A stretch of 64,000 nucleotides of DNA from Phytobacter ursingii (GTDB lineage: Bacteria; Pseudomonadota; Gammaproteobacteria; Enterobacterales; Enterobacteriaceae), in NCBI GenBank assembly GCA_901456055.1, contig CABDWT010000019.1, positions 496,001 through 560,000 on the forward strand. Direction: 5' to 3'. The position numbers and the translations under genes are program-made. Under the pieces are notes generated by a model. The model did not search any database. It worked only from the letters and a program-made list of their open reading frames with translations, and was not told the DNA's origin. Of this stretch, positions 37,851-47,133 are shown piece after piece; the stretch's first letter is position 1, and every line of letters begins with the position of its first letter.

Positions 37851-38939
37851 ATGTTCAACATACCTTGCGTACTGATGCGCGGCGGTACTTCAAAGGGACC
37901 CGTTATTCTGGCAAGCGATCTGCCCGCTGACGTTCAGGAACGTGACGCTGTTCTGCTGTCTTTGATGGGGGCAGGCCATGAGCTGGAAATTGATGGTATC
38001 GGTGGCGGTAGCCCGCAAACCAGCAAAGTGGCGATTGTGAGCCGGTCCGAAAGCCCGGATGCGGATATTGACTATCTGTTTGCCCAGGTTATGGTGAAAG
38101 AGCGCCGTGTTGATACCACGCCAAACTGCGGAAATATGTTATGTGCAGTCGGCCCCTTCGCCATCGAAAAAGGACTGGTTGCGGCAAAAAACCCTGTGAC
38201 CACCGTCCGCATCCGCAATCTCAACACGGGAACCTTTGTTGACGCCGAAGTGCAAACGCCGGATTTCAAGGTTTGCTATGAAGGTGATACGCAAATCGAT
38301 GGTGTGCCAGGGGCTGCGGCTCCGGTCGGTTTAACGTTCCTCAACTCTGCTGGCTGTAAAACCGGTAAATTACTCCCAACCGGTAACACAACGGATCGCT
38401 TTGAGGGGGTGGAAGTCACCTGCATTGATATGGCGATGCCGATGATCTTAATCGATGCCCAGCAGATGGATAAAACCGGTGGTGAATCTCCGGCAGAACT
38501 GGAAGCCGACCTGACGTTTATGCAGCGTCTGGAAAAAATCCGTCTTAAGGCTGGCGAGGCCATGGGTTTTGGTGATGTGACCGACAAAGTTATTCCTAAA
38601 CCTGTGCTTCTTAGCAAACCCACGGCGGGTGGCACAATTAAGGTTCGCTATTTCATGCCGCATAACTGCCATAAGTCACTGGCTATTACCGGCTCTATTG
38701 GGATTTCAACAGCCACGATCATTGAAGGCTCTGTTGCCCAGAAAATCATTAGCGATCAACCGAAAGATACGTTTACCAATATTGTAAATATCGAACACCC
38801 AAGTGGTAAAATTACAGTCTCATTATTAAAAGACGGAAATAAAATAGAAAATACCCGTGCTGCTGTAATCAGAACCACACGTAAATTGTTTGAGGGCAGT
38901 GTTTATGTTCCGCAAGTCGCTTTAGCGGAAGTTATCTGA
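37851..38939 (+). CDS. PrpF/GalD-family isomerase, possible aconitate isomerase
   Basis: A 362-residue protein of the PrpF family (diaminopimelate epimerase-like fold, two similar halves). I start it at 37851, MFNIPCVLMRGGTSKGPVI; the frame is open upstream but that part is not family-like. RGGTSKG and TTPNCGNM, with the catalytic-type Cys, are intact. Members move double bonds in 2-methylaconitate, 4-oxalomesaconate or aconitate. Beside an aconitase and citrate lyase, isomerising trans-aconitate to cis-aconitate is the best fit (inference). First gene of the cluster. Confidence 0.82.
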   Translation: MFNIPCVLMRGGTSKGPVILASDLPADVQERDAVLLSLMGAGHELEIDGIGGGSPQTSKVAIVSRSESPDADIDYLFAQVMVKERRVDTTPNCGNMLCAVGPFAIEKGLVAAKNPVTTVRIRNLNTGTFVDAEVQTPDFKVCYEGDTQIDGVPGAAAPVGLTFLNSAGCKTGKLLPTGNTTDRFEGVEVTCIDMAMPMILIDAQQMDKTGGESPAELEADLTFMQRLEKIRLKAGEAMGFGDVTDKVIPKPVLLSKPTAGGTIKVRYFMPHNCHKSLAITGSIGISTATIIEGSVAQKIISDQPKDTFTNIVNIEHPSGKITVSLLKDGNKIENTRAAVIRTTRKLFEGSVYVPQVALAEVI

Positions 38940-39033
38940 ACATCGGCCAGCCTTTTAAAATCTTTACCGATTAATACCTTTAGTCTCTCATGGCTAAGAA
39001 GCTCTGTACCAGAAAGATAATGTCGAGGATATT

Positions 39034-40278
39034 ATGGCTACAACGAACGTTAAAAATATTTCAGGTGGTTCCGGCGATGTAACAGCGAGTCAATACATCC
39101 GTGTAATATTTGCTTTAGCACTGTCAGGTTTGGCTGAACTAGCATCTTTATTTTTTATCCAGCCTTTGTTACCTGTACTCGCGGTTGAATATGATGTTCC
39201 CGTCAGCCAGGTCAGTATTATTCTTTCCGCAGAAACTGCCCTGCTTGCGATTGGTTTGTTGTTCACGGGTACGCTTTCCGATCATTATGGTCGTAAACGC
39301 CTGATTATTGTCTCCTTATTACTGGGTGGATTACTCACCATTCTTTGTCCGTTGGTCCAGTCATGGGCGATGTTGGTGGCGTTACGTGCCGTTATTGGGC
39401 TGGCCCTGAGCGGTATTGCCGCTGCGGCAACCGCGTACATTAGCGAAGAAGTGGCCCCTGTCGTTGCAGGCGTCGTCACCGGCTATTTTGTGTTTGGCAA
39501 CTCAATGGGCGGAATGTCGGGCCGTATCGTGGCCAGTCAGTTGATTGAACACATCTCTATAAACACTATTTTCTATGGTTTTGCGGCAAGTCTGATTGTT
39601 GTTGCCGTACTGGTTTACTTTATTCTTCCCGCCTCTAAAAACTTCAAGCCAACGGAAACGCTGAATGTATTTCGTGTCGTGAAGGGCGCAGCTTCGCATT
39701 TTCAAAATAAAAAAATCGCACTGGCATTCGTTATTAGCTTTATCATTTTTGGTACCTTCACCTCGCTCTACAATTACCTGGCATTTTTCCTTAAAGGCGA
39801 GCCGTTCCATATTTCCCCTGCCAACGCCGGGCTGCTCTCATTTAGCTTTGCATTAAGCTTTTTCACGGCGCCGCAGGCCGGTCGGTTCTCCGCTAAATAT
39901 GGCAGCATGAATGTGCTTCGCGTGTTGTTCGCCATCATGTCTCTGGGGATGTTGCTGACATTAACCTCGAACGTCATCACCTTCATCATGGGTGCTGTCA
40001 TCTTCACCGCATGCTTCTTCGGTTGCCATTCCATCGGTCTGAGCTGGGTAAGTAAAAATGCCACCCATGCCCGCGGACAGGCCGTCGCCCTCTATTTGTT
40101 CTTCTACTACATGGGCGGCTCAGTGATTGGATTCCTGAACGGTTTCGTCTTCCACTCAACCGGCTGGGCAGGCATGACCGCATTCATTATTGCGTTGCTG
40201 GTACTGGGCATGATTGTCGCAACACATCTTGCCTCAGGCGCGAAAGCAAATCTGGTGCCTGCAGAAACATCAAAATAA
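39034..40278 (+). CDS. YnfM-like MFS transporter
   Basis: A 414-residue 12-helix MFS protein. LASLFFIQPLLPVLAVEYD and LFTGTLSDHYGRKRLIIV resemble E. coli YnfM closely, as does NSMGGMSGRIVA. GAGG lies five bases before the ATG. YnfM-like carriers are usually filed as exporters, but here it stands between catabolic genes and may bring in, or let out, a tricarboxylate or an end product. A second, different carrier (DASS) ends the cluster. Confidence 0.85.
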   Translation: MATTNVKNISGGSGDVTASQYIRVIFALALSGLAELASLFFIQPLLPVLAVEYDVPVSQVSIILSAETALLAIGLLFTGTLSDHYGRKRLIIVSLLLGGLLTILCPLVQSWAMLVALRAVIGLALSGIAAAATAYISEEVAPVVAGVVTGYFVFGNSMGGMSGRIVASQLIEHISINTIFYGFAASLIVVAVLVYFILPASKNFKPTETLNVFRVVKGAASHFQNKKIALAFVISFIIFGTFTSLYNYLAFFLKGEPFHISPANAGLLSFSFALSFFTAPQAGRFSAKYGSMNVLRVLFAIMSLGMLLTLTSNVITFIMGAVIFTACFFGCHSIGLSWVSKNATHARGQAVALYLFFYYMGGSVIGFLNGFVFHSTGWAGMTAFIIALLVLGMIVATHLASGAKANLVPAETSK

Positions 40279-40353
40279 CCGCCATCGATCTACCACTCAC
40301 GCCATTACCTGGCGTGAGTAAATAAAGTTTAAAAGCCAGAATTAGGTGTCATT

Positions 40354-41217
40354 ATGAAACTTGCAAGTTACATTCATCACGGTCGTAAAAGTTACGGTAT
40401 TTATACCGAAGCAGGCATTATCGATCTTGGTCAAAAAATTGGTCAGCAATATCCAACATTGAAAGATCTCCTGCAATGGGATGCTCTCGATGTCGCACAG
40501 CAATATGTTGATTACCCGGCGGACATTACAGATAAAGATATTACGTTCTTACCGGTTATTGAGGAACCCGGGAAAATTTTTTGCGTGGGAATGAACTATG
40601 CAGAAAAAAGAAAGGAGTTCGCCGAAACCAACAATGCGCCAACATTATTTATTCGCTTCCCGGATTCACAGACGGGCCATGCACGACCGGTAATCAAACC
40701 GAATCTGACTGAGGAATTTGATTACGAAGGCGAACTGGCCGTGATCATCGGAAAAGCGGGCGAGAACATTCATCGCCAGGATGCTTTAAACCATGTCGCA
40801 GGCTATAGCTGTTACATGGACGGTTCGGTTCGCGACTGGCAGCACGCATGGTTTACTGCGGGTAAGAACTGGCGTCAGACCGGCGCTTTCGGTCCCTACA
40901 TGACCACCGTTGATGAAATCCCGGATCCGCACGCATTATCTATTCAGACCTGGCTGAATGGCATGCTGGTGCAAAATGATTCCACGGCCAGCATGATTCA
41001 CAAAGTCGCCGATCTCATTTCTTATATCAGCACATTCACGATGCTTAGCCCTGGCGATGTCATTATTACAGGTTCACCTGGTGGCGTCGGTAAAAAACGC
41101 AATCCCCCTTTGTTCATGCACGAAGGTGATTGTGTCGAAGTCGCCATCGAAAAATTAGGCAGACTGACCAATACCATTGTCGAGTCAACGTCGCCGGCCA
41201 ACTCATTTTCTATTTAA
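40354..41217 (+). CDS. FAH-family hydrolase/decarboxylase
   Basis: A 287-residue fumarylacetoacetate hydrolase-family enzyme. GKIFCVGMNYAEKRKEF, the metal-binding EFDYEGELAVIIGKAG (acidic ligands in EGE) and MLSPGDVIITGSPGGVG are typical. Members hydrolyse or decarboxylate acylpyruvates and oxaloacetate; FAHD1 is an oxaloacetate decarboxylase. Citrate lyase makes oxaloacetate, and no oxaloacetate decarboxylase sodium pump genes are seen here, so conversion of oxaloacetate to pyruvate is a reasonable inference. The family also has 2-hydroxyhepta-diene-dioate isomerases, a weaker fit. Confidence 0.82.
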   Translation: MKLASYIHHGRKSYGIYTEAGIIDLGQKIGQQYPTLKDLLQWDALDVAQQYVDYPADITDKDITFLPVIEEPGKIFCVGMNYAEKRKEFAETNNAPTLFIRFPDSQTGHARPVIKPNLTEEFDYEGELAVIIGKAGENIHRQDALNHVAGYSCYMDGSVRDWQHAWFTAGKNWRQTGAFGPYMTTVDEIPDPHALSIQTWLNGMLVQNDSTASMIHKVADLISYISTFTMLSPGDVIITGSPGGVGKKRNPPLFMHEGDCVEVAIEKLGRLTNTIVESTSPANSFSI

Positions 41218-41279
41218 TTAGCTCGTCATAACACAGACATAATTCAGTATTGATGAACACCAGGTCAGGAGAAATGTAG

Positions 41280-42377
41280 ATGTATGCCGAAGAAAAGCTA
41301 GAATTCGACACTGTTGAAACTAGCAACGGTGTTCTCAAAGACGAGATTATCCGTTTTCTGCAAAGTAATGGATTAGGAATAGATGATGATGTCGGGCAAT
41401 TCGTTATTGCACGTTCAGGCAAAGAATTAATTGCCTGTGCTGGACTTGCGGGCAATACATTAAAATGTATTGCCGTGCATATTGAATGGCGCGGCACATC
41501 GCTGGGATTACAGTTGATTCGTGAAGCGGAAAACCTGGCAAACCAAAATGGCGATCATCATCTGTTTCTTTTAACCTGCCCTGATAACGTTAAATCTTTC
41601 CGGGGCTGTGGCTTTTTTCCTTTAGCTACCCTTGATGGCAAAGCCGCGTTAATGGAAAACACCCCGGTGGGGATCCACCGTTACTGTAAGAAACTTCGCG
41701 CAGATTTTTTCATTCCGGCGACCAATATTGGCGGTATCGTCATGAATGCGAACCCGTTCACGTCAGGACACCAGTTCCTTATCGAGCAGGCCGCCTGTGC
41801 GTGCGACTGGCTGCATGTGTTCGTTGTGGAGGAAAACGTCTCTCAGTTCTCCTTTCATGATCGCCTTGCAATGGTACGTGACGGGGTAAAACATCTCTCT
41901 AATGTAACGGTACATCCGGGTTCCAGATACATTATTTCACGCGGCACTTTTCCCAGCTATTTCTTAAAAGAGAAACAGGTGGTGAATGATGTCTATTCCG
42001 CAATCGATTTGATTATATTTCGACGTTATATTGCGCCCTCACTGGGAATTACCCATCGTTTCGTTGGTACTGAGCCATATTGTAAAGTTACAGCCCAGTA
42101 TAACCAGGCGATGCACCACTGGCTTGAAGACGAATTAGTTATTCCCTCTCCGGCCATTAAAGTGCATGAAATCGACAGAAAAACTGATGAGAATAATTAT
42201 CCAATATCAGCATCAGCTGTTCGCGCCCTTTTGAACAAAAACAAACTGTCAGTTGCAAGAAATATGGTGCCCGACAGTACCATGCCTTACTTATACAACT
42301 GGCTGAAAGTAAATCACCCTGACTTGCCGGAACAACATCTGGCAGGGAATCTTATAAGTATTAGCGTAGGACTCTGA
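41280..42377 (+). CDS. citC: Citrate lyase ligase (acetate:SH-citrate lyase ligase)
   Basis: A 365-residue ligase that activates citrate lyase by acetylating the thiol of its prosthetic group with acetate and ATP. The N-terminal part is GNAT-like (IEWRGTSLGLQLIREAENLA). The nucleotidyltransferase domain begins at about 155 with GGIVMNANPFTSGHQFLIE, the HxGH-like block, and ends with ISASAVRALLNKN. AGGAG precedes the ATG by eight bases. It heads citCDEFXG in the order known from E. coli. Confidence 0.94.
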   Translation: MYAEEKLEFDTVETSNGVLKDEIIRFLQSNGLGIDDDVGQFVIARSGKELIACAGLAGNTLKCIAVHIEWRGTSLGLQLIREAENLANQNGDHHLFLLTCPDNVKSFRGCGFFPLATLDGKAALMENTPVGIHRYCKKLRADFFIPATNIGGIVMNANPFTSGHQFLIEQAACACDWLHVFVVEENVSQFSFHDRLAMVRDGVKHLSNVTVHPGSRYIISRGTFPSYFLKEKQVVNDVYSAIDLIIFRRYIAPSLGITHRFVGTEPYCKVTAQYNQAMHHWLEDELVIPSPAIKVHEIDRKTDENNYPISASAVRALLNKNKLSVARNMVPDSTMPYLYNWLKVNHPDLPEQHLAGNLISISVGL

Positions 42378-42378
42378 C

Positions 42379-42672
42379 ATGAAAATTATACAGGCAGCTC
42401 TGGCGGGCACGCTGGAATCGAGCGACCTAATGGTGAAAGTTAGCCCTTCTGATAGCGGGCTGGATATTGTTATTAATAGTGAAGTGATGAAGCAATTTGG
42501 CGAGCAAATTACTCAGGTCGTCAAAGAAACGTTAGCCGCATTCAATGTCACGCACGGGCAAATCATCGTTGATGATAAAGGCGCGCTGGATTGTGTTATT
42601 CGCTCCCGGATGCAAGTCGCGATCATGCGAGGAACCTGTAGCGATGAGATTAACTGGGAGAAATTACAATGA
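42379..42672 (+). CDS. citD: Citrate lyase acyl carrier protein (gamma subunit)
   Basis: A 97-residue carrier subunit. Ser14 in [12 protein letters not shown] carries the phosphoribosyl-dephospho-CoA group. [21 protein letters not shown] is the conserved C-terminal region. It holds the acetyl or citryl thioester during the lyase cycle. It starts two bases after citC and its stop overlaps citE in ATGA. Confidence 0.95.
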   Translation: MKIIQAALAGTLESSDLMVKVSPSDSGLDIVINSEVMKQFGEQITQVVKETLAAFNVTHGQIIVDDKGALDCVIRSRMQVAIMRGTCSDEINWEKLQ

Positions 42673-43544
42673 AAAAATTACGCCGCAGCATGCTTTTCTT
42701 ACCGGGCTCAAGCGCTTCTATGTTATCGACCGCTTTTATTTATAAACCAGACTCGATCATGTTTGACCTTGAAGACGCCGTGTCTTTAAGAGAGAAAGAC
42801 AGCGCACGCATATTGGTTTTCAATGCCCTCCAGCACCCTATGTATAAAGATATCGAAACGGTGGTGCGCATTAACCCGCTGAACACCCCCTTCGGATTAA
42901 AAGACCTTGAGGCGGCGGTACGCGCCGGGGTCGATGTTATTCGCTTGCCGAAAACAGATACGCCAGAAGATATTCACCAGCTTGAACGTGAAATTGTGCG
43001 TATTGAGGAAAGCTGTGGTCGTGAGGTTGGCTCCACACAGGTGATGGCAGCGATTGAGTCTGCGATTGGCGTCATCAATGCTGTGGCCATTGCCCGCTCT
43101 TCAGAGCGTCTGATGGGTATTGCATTAGCCGCATTCGACTATGTGATGGATATGCAAACAGAACGCGGAGACGGTACAGAGCTGTTTTACGCGCGTTGTG
43201 CCGTTCTCCATGCGGCGCGTGCTGCAGGTATTGATGCGTTTGACGTTGTCTATGGCGATGTGAACGATGAAGAAGGCTTCCTGAAAGAGGTGGATTTAAT
43301 TCGTCGCATGGGCTTCAACGGTAAATCTTTAATTAATCCACGGCAAATTGAATTGCTTCATAACGCCTATGCGCCAACCCAGGAAGAGGTTGATTATGCA
43401 GAACGCGTTATTGCTGCTGCCGAAAAGGGTGAACGCAGTGGGCTGGGTGTCATTTCTCTGAATGGTAAAATGATCGATGCGCCAATCATCAATCACGCCA
43501 GGGTCGTTCTTGAGAGAAAAAATGCATCAGGCATTCGCCACTAA
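42669..43544 (+). CDS. citE: Citrate lyase beta subunit (citryl-ACP lyase)
   Basis: A 291-residue HpcH/HpaI-like aldolase with a TIM barrel fold. It splits citryl-ACP into acetyl-ACP and oxaloacetate. Motifs: [48 protein letters not shown] and [17 protein letters not shown], with the Mg-binding acidic residues in place, and [16 protein letters not shown] at the end. Length is normal. Coupled to citD by a four-base overlap. Confidence 0.95.
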   Translation: MKKLRRSMLFLPGSSASMLSTAFIYKPDSIMFDLEDAVSLREKDSARILVFNALQHPMYKDIETVVRINPLNTPFGLKDLEAAVRAGVDVIRLPKTDTPEDIHQLEREIVRIEESCGREVGSTQVMAAIESAIGVINAVAIARSSERLMGIALAAFDYVMDMQTERGDGTELFYARCAVLHAARAAGIDAFDVVYGDVNDEEGFLKEVDLIRRMGFNGKSLINPRQIELLHNAYAPTQEEVDYAERVIAAAEKGERSGLGVISLNGKMIDAPIINHARVVLERKNASGIRH

Positions 43545-43561
43545 TCGTCGGGATAATAAAG

Positions 43562-45082
43562 ATGAGCAAATTAATCGAAGCTTTACAAGAACAGGTCGGG
43601 CAGGCAAAAGAATATGTAGCGTTTACCCATGCCAATGCAACAACCCCCTACCTGGCCGATGTCAGACAAAAGCACCAGCGTAAACTTTGCGACAGTCTGG
43701 ATGAGATTGTCGACCGCTGCGAATTACGTGATGGGATGACGATTTCATTTCATCATGCCTTTCGTGAAGGCGATAAAGTTATCAATCTTGTCGTCGATAA
43801 ACTCGCCTCATTGGGGCTGAAAAATATCACCCTGGCTTCCAGTTCATTAATGACCTGCAATGCCCCCTTAATTCAGCATATCCGTAACGGTGTCATTACT
43901 AAGATTTATACCTCCGGCATGCGCGGGGAATTAGCCGATGCAATTTCGCATGGTCTGATGGCGCAACCAGTAGAAATTCATTCACACGGCGGTCGCGTTA
44001 ATCTTATCCAGAAAGGCGAAATTAATATTGATGTCGCCTTCCTGGCCGTCTCATGTGCCGATGAATATGGCAATGCGAGTGGTAGCGGCGGTAAATCACT
44101 CTGTGGCTCGCTCGGATATGCGATGGTGGACGCGCAGTACGCTAAACGCGTGGTACTGCTGACTGAATCTATCGAGCCCTTCCCTTATATGCCCGCAAGC
44201 ATTGTTCAGGACCAGGTCGATTACATCGTAAAAATTGACAGCGTTGGCGACCCGGCAAAAATCAGCGTCGGCGCAGCCCGCGTAACCAGCAACCCCCGTG
44301 AGTTGATGATCGCCCGCTCCGCTGCGGATGTGGTCGAGCACTCTGGCTACTTCGAACAGGGTTTTTCCATTCAGACCGGTTCTGGCGCTGCGTCAACGGC
44401 CTGTACGCGCTTTTTAGAATCGCGCATGAAAAAGAAAAACATTACGGCGAGTTTCGCCTTAGGCGGCATCACCGGCAGTATTGTGGATCTTCATGAAAAA
44501 GGATTGATCGCCAAACTGCTCGATACCCAGAGTTTTGACGGCGCCGCCGCGGCCTCTCTGGCCAGAAACCCCAATCATGTTGAAATCTCAACGAATGTCT
44601 ACGCGAATCCGTCATCCAAAGCGGCATGCTGTGATCAGGTCGATATTGTTATTTTAAGCGCCCTTGAAATCGATACCGCTTTCAACGTTAACGTGCTGAC
44701 AGGCTCAGATGGCGTGATGCGCGGCGCTTCCGGCGGTCACTGTGATGTTGCGGCGGCTGCAAACCTGACGGTGGTGGTGGCCCCGCTTATCCGTAGCCGA
44801 ATTCCAACGGTGGTGAAGCAAGTAACAACCTGCGTGACGCCGGGTGAAAGTATTGATGTTCTGGTTACCGATCACGGTATTGCCGTAAATCCTTCCCGCC
44901 CTGAAATTCATCAGCGGTTAGTGGCTGCCGGGTTACCGGTAGTGAGTATTGAGGATTTACATCAGCGAGCGCTGGAAATCTGCGGCCATCCAAAAGCCAT
45001 CGAATTTACCGCCAAAATCGTGGGCATTGTTCGTTACCGCGATGGAAGCGTCATTGATGTCGTGCGGCAGGTAAAAGAGTAA
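43562..45082 (+). CDS. citF: Citrate lyase alpha subunit (citrate:acetyl-ACP transferase)
   Basis: A 506-residue CoA-transferase-like subunit that swaps acetyl for citrate on the carrier protein, giving citryl-ACP and free acetate. GMTISFHHAFREGDKVINLV, SHGLMAQPVEIHSHGGRVN and the glycine-rich VLTGSDGVMRGASGGHCDVA are family blocks. Length matches E. coli CitF. It begins 17 bases after citE and its stop overlaps the citX start by one base (TAATG). Confidence 0.95.
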   Translation: MSKLIEALQEQVGQAKEYVAFTHANATTPYLADVRQKHQRKLCDSLDEIVDRCELRDGMTISFHHAFREGDKVINLVVDKLASLGLKNITLASSSLMTCNAPLIQHIRNGVITKIYTSGMRGELADAISHGLMAQPVEIHSHGGRVNLIQKGEINIDVAFLAVSCADEYGNASGSGGKSLCGSLGYAMVDAQYAKRVVLLTESIEPFPYMPASIVQDQVDYIVKIDSVGDPAKISVGAARVTSNPRELMIARSAADVVEHSGYFEQGFSIQTGSGAASTACTRFLESRMKKKNITASFALGGITGSIVDLHEKGLIAKLLDTQSFDGAAAASLARNPNHVEISTNVYANPSSKAACCDQVDIVILSALEIDTAFNVNVLTGSDGVMRGASGGHCDVAAAANLTVVVAPLIRSRIPTVVKQVTTCVTPGESIDVLVTDHGIAVNPSRPEIHQRLVAAGLPVVSIEDLHQRALEICGHPKAIEFTAKIVGIVRYRDGSVIDVVRQVKE

Positions 45083-45627
45083 TGAACGCTATGGCAGACG
45101 CATCGTGCTCACCCGTTTCATTAGCGCAACTATTAGCATCCCGAGAAACCCGGGCAGCGCAACAACAGCACTGGTTAACGTGCTGGGGGCAGACGCTCAT
45201 CTCAACGACTCTGGTCTGGCCCGGCGACATAAAAGACACGCCTGTCTCCAGGGCCGTAATGGGGGTCGCGAATGAGGCCCTCTCCGGGCTCATTCTCGCT
45301 AATGGCTGGGAAATCATCCGGCACGATGCTCGCCAGCTTGTCACCGGACCAGAGTCATTCTGGTCCGTTAACGCGCCCGCGTTGCTGGTCAAAAAGGCCA
45401 CCGTTCTCCTTGAGGAGCGTCATCCTCTGGGCCGGTTGTGGGATATCGATGTGTTTTGCCCGGATAGCGGTTTATTGAGCCGCAACGCCGTCGGTGAAAA
45501 TAAAAGACGTTGCTTCATCTGTGATGAACCCGCACATGTCTGTTCGCGTATGCGGCGCCATTCGCTTCTTTCGCTGCAAACTGTCATGGAGGCGAGGATT
45601 AATGACTATTTCTGCCATCAGAAATGA
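45082..45627 (+). CDS. citX: Apo-citrate lyase phosphoribosyl-dephospho-CoA transferase
   Basis: A 181-residue nucleotidyltransferase that attaches the prosthetic group, made by CitG, to Ser14 of CitD. The motif REVLINP-like start is replaced by the usual LASRETRAAQQQHWL, and the conserved GRLWDIDVFCPDSGLLSR and RRCFICDEPAHVCSR are both present, including the paired cysteines. A start three codons in is possible. It overlaps citG by 26 bases. Confidence 0.93.
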   Translation: MNAMADASCSPVSLAQLLASRETRAAQQQHWLTCWGQTLISTTLVWPGDIKDTPVSRAVMGVANEALSGLILANGWEIIRHDARQLVTGPESFWSVNAPALLVKKATVLLEERHPLGRLWDIDVFCPDSGLLSRNAVGENKRRCFICDEPAHVCSRMRRHSLLSLQTVMEARINDYFCHQK

Positions 45628-46474
45628 ACCGTGGGTTGAGGGGCTTAATGTTGCTGAGCTTGCCGCGGAAGCGATGTACCGCGAAGTGATTTTGACCCCC
45701 AAACCGGGGCTGGTAGACCGTCACAATAATGGCTCGCATACGGACATGAATATGAAGCTTTTTATGTCCAGTATTGCGGCTATTGCCCCGTGGTTTGCGT
45801 TGTTTGTCTCCAAAGGGATGCAGACAGCCAGGCAAGAGCCCGAACAGACACTGCGGGCTATCCGCCCTATCGGTCTTGCGTGCGAGCAGGCGATGTTCCG
45901 CGCGACGGGGGGGATCAACACCCACAAGGGGGGAATATTTTCGCTTGGCCTGCTTTGTTCTGCCGCCGGGCGTCTGCAAGGCAAGGGTGAGGAGCTCAAC
46001 CGCAGCGCGCTCTGCCTTGAAATCAGTGCCATCTGCGCCGGTATGGTGAGCCGTGAGTTGAAACAACATGGCGATGCGAAGACCAAAGGTGAGCAATTGT
46101 TTCGGGATCATGGCTTCACGGGGGCCCGTGGTGAAGCTGAAAGCGGATTTATGACGGTAAGACGCTATGGATTACCCGTATGGGAAAAAGCCATAGCGTC
46201 GGGTTATTCGCCAGAAGAGGCGTTACTGCGGGTTTTGCTTTCATTCATTGCGCATAATCCTGACACCAATATCCTCTCGCGAGGCGGCATCACGGGGTTG
46301 CGCTATGCCAGACGGTATGCGTCCAGACTCATGGGTATTAAAAATCTTACCGGCAACAGATTCAGGCAGGCCCTTTTTAATATGGACAATGCGTTTATCG
46401 CCCGTAATTTAAGCCCGGGAGGAAGCGCGGATCTTCTGGCCGTAACCTGGCTCCTTTCCCGTTTTCCAGCCTGA
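45602..46474 (+). CDS. citG: Triphosphoribosyl-dephospho-CoA synthase
   Basis: A 290-residue enzyme making the citrate lyase prosthetic group precursor from ATP and dephospho-CoA. I start it at 45602 (MTISAIRNEPW), with GAGG just upstream; a longer frame would run through citX. LTPKPGLVDRHNNGSHTDM is the signature, and ATGGINTHKGGIFSLGLLC and LSFIAHNPDTNILSRGG follow. Length equals E. coli CitG. Confidence 0.94.
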   Translation: MTISAIRNEPWVEGLNVAELAAEAMYREVILTPKPGLVDRHNNGSHTDMNMKLFMSSIAAIAPWFALFVSKGMQTARQEPEQTLRAIRPIGLACEQAMFRATGGINTHKGGIFSLGLLCSAAGRLQGKGEELNRSALCLEISAICAGMVSRELKQHGDAKTKGEQLFRDHGFTGARGEAESGFMTVRRYGLPVWEKAIASGYSPEEALLRVLLSFIAHNPDTNILSRGGITGLRYARRYASRLMGIKNLTGNRFRQALFNMDNAFIARNLSPGGSADLLAVTWLLSRFPA

Positions 46475-46494
46475 GGGCGGAAAACGAAAGATAG

Positions 46495-47070
46495 ATGGAA
46501 TTTACCATGACAATATCGCGCCTGTTAGCACTGGATAATTCTTTCACCACGATTCTGGTTCCGGGATTGAGGGATAGTGACGAGTACCACTGGCAAACCT
46601 GTTGGGCGCGCCATTTACCTCGCTGGAAAAGAATAAGCCAACGAAACTGGATCCAGCCGGATATTGAAAACTGGTGCGCCGCTATCCGCAGGGAATTAAC
46701 CACTTGCACGTTACCCGTTATTTTAATTGGTCATAGCTTTGGTGCCCTTGCGTCCTGGTATCAGGTCCAACGCCAGGCTTCAAATATTGTCGGAATTGTT
46801 ATGGTCGCGCCGGCTGAACCTTCCTGTTTTGAACTTGAAGAAATCGTCACCGCGTCAAAACTGAACGTCCCTGGCATTGTCTTTGCCAGTCGTAATGACC
46901 CGCTGATGTCATTCAACCGTGCGGTATTCTGGTCTGACTGCTGGGGATGCGAGCTTATCGACATGGGTGATGCTGGTCATATTAATTCGGAATCAGGGTT
47001 TGGTGAATGGAATTATGGCCTTGAGAGAATAGCTGAATTTGAAGAAAGGCTATTAAAAATAGCAACATGA
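46495..47070 (+). CDS. RBBP9/YdeN-like alpha/beta hydrolase
   Basis: A 191-residue serine hydrolase. ILVPGLRDSDEYHWQTCW is the family opening, the nucleophile Ser is in LIGHSFGALAS, the acid probably in ASRNDPLMSF and the His in MGDAGHINSESGFGEW. A second ATG at 46507 (MTISR) could be the true start. The substrate is unknown for nearly all members. It lies between citG and the aconitase with no room for another promoter on the left, so it belongs to the pathway; an ester or lactone of the substrate is a possible target (inference). Confidence 0.8.
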   Translation: MEFTMTISRLLALDNSFTTILVPGLRDSDEYHWQTCWARHLPRWKRISQRNWIQPDIENWCAAIRRELTTCTLPVILIGHSFGALASWYQVQRQASNIVGIVMVAPAEPSCFELEEIVTASKLNVPGIVFASRNDPLMSFNRAVFWSDCWGCELIDMGDAGHINSESGFGEWNYGLERIAEFEERLLKIAT

Positions 47071-47133
47071 TTATTTGATGTAAAAAACACCATAGCACAT
47101 TTTTAATTTCCTATCATAAGGTCAGGATATTTT

